Positions 63,801 to 64,000 of a stretch of DNA of 64,000 nucleotides are shown here, piece after piece. A program made the translations under genes and the position numbers. Numbering within the stretch: position 1 is the first letter of the stretch; the number at the start of each line of letters is the position of its first letter. The stretch comes from Marisa cornuarietis (Eukaryota > Mollusca > Gastropoda > Architaenioglossa > Ampullariidae): NCBI GenBank assembly GCA_004794655.1, contig SMMW01000627.1:3049501-3113500 (forward strand). Reading direction: 5' to 3'. Below the pieces are notes generated by a model. That model was not told where the DNA came from. It did no database searches and was given only the letters and a program-made list of their open reading frames with translations.

Positions 63801-64000
63801 TTTAGTCACAGTCCCGTGAACCACAACTGAGTCAGACATTTTGTTTCTTTTCCTTCGCATCTCTCGGCACCCACATTGGGGCGCTGCACGAAGACAAAAA
63901 TAGCCCAGCTCCTGAGGCAGCATCAAAGACATGCTGTCGGTCTGGTTCTGAGAAGGTTGCAGAACATTTCCAGTCTCGTGTTGCACAGCTGGGAATCTGG

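Noticed and set aside
1..64000. CRISPR array, prokaryotic operon, phage or tRNA gene
   Set aside because: Regular repeats here are microsatellites or tandem duplications without unique spacers. The tRNA-like segments lack full cloverleaf stems and have SINE bodies.

Overview
This window looks like animal genomic DNA, most likely from a mollusc and probably a gastropod. Supportable coding sequence is under 1% of the 64 kb. Splice signals are canonical GT-AG and one intron is about 29 kb. Microsatellites are abundant ((GT)n, (TTGG)n, (CTTT)n, compound TC/AC). Repeats include tRNA-derived SINEs with A/B boxes, one with a GGCGTAAAACACC tail, and LINE/SINE-like 3' ends of kinds common in marine invertebrate genomes. 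The taxonomic call is an inference from genome style, not from a diagnostic gene. There are no bacterial-type operons, CRISPR arrays, phage genes or rRNA genes.

One gene can be supported, on the + strand. A CpG-rich block with tandem CRE-like sites and a palindromic TATA-like element (about 9.2-9.8 kb) is the likely promoter. A non-coding leader exon probably ends at 10206. The first coding exon has an ATG at 11299 and a donor after 11823. It encodes 175 residues of a type II single-pass membrane protein: a polar cytoplasmic N-terminus, a membrane segment at residues 76-100, and a Cys-containing ectodomain start. A 37-bp exon at 41267-41303 continues the frame exactly (LLEL then YIEKRYRQEMAKG). 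The rest of the ectodomain, and so the protein's identity, lies beyond the right edge. A TNF-superfamily-like or other trimeric type II ligand is a plausible but unproven reading.

Layout. 1-9.2 kb: upstream DNA dominated by simple repeats, with a 1.2-kb GT-rich minisatellite and a SINE. 9.2-11.8 kb: promoter, leader and first coding exon. 11.8-41.3 kb: a giant intron with a tandemly duplicated splice donor at its start, a CCAAT/GC-box/CRE cluster, a foldback element, a diverged repeat pair, SINEs and several GC-rich islets with NRF1-like or CTCF-like sites. 41.3-64 kb: the next intron, with a SINE split by a small terminal-inverted-repeat transposon with a 9-bp target duplication, two old complex tandem repeats, a LINE 3' end and a perfect RFX X-box.

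No multi-gene system is visible. The most informative items are the membrane-ligand gene, the four-fold 29-bp repeat that copies its splice donor, and the nested MITE-in-SINE insertion.
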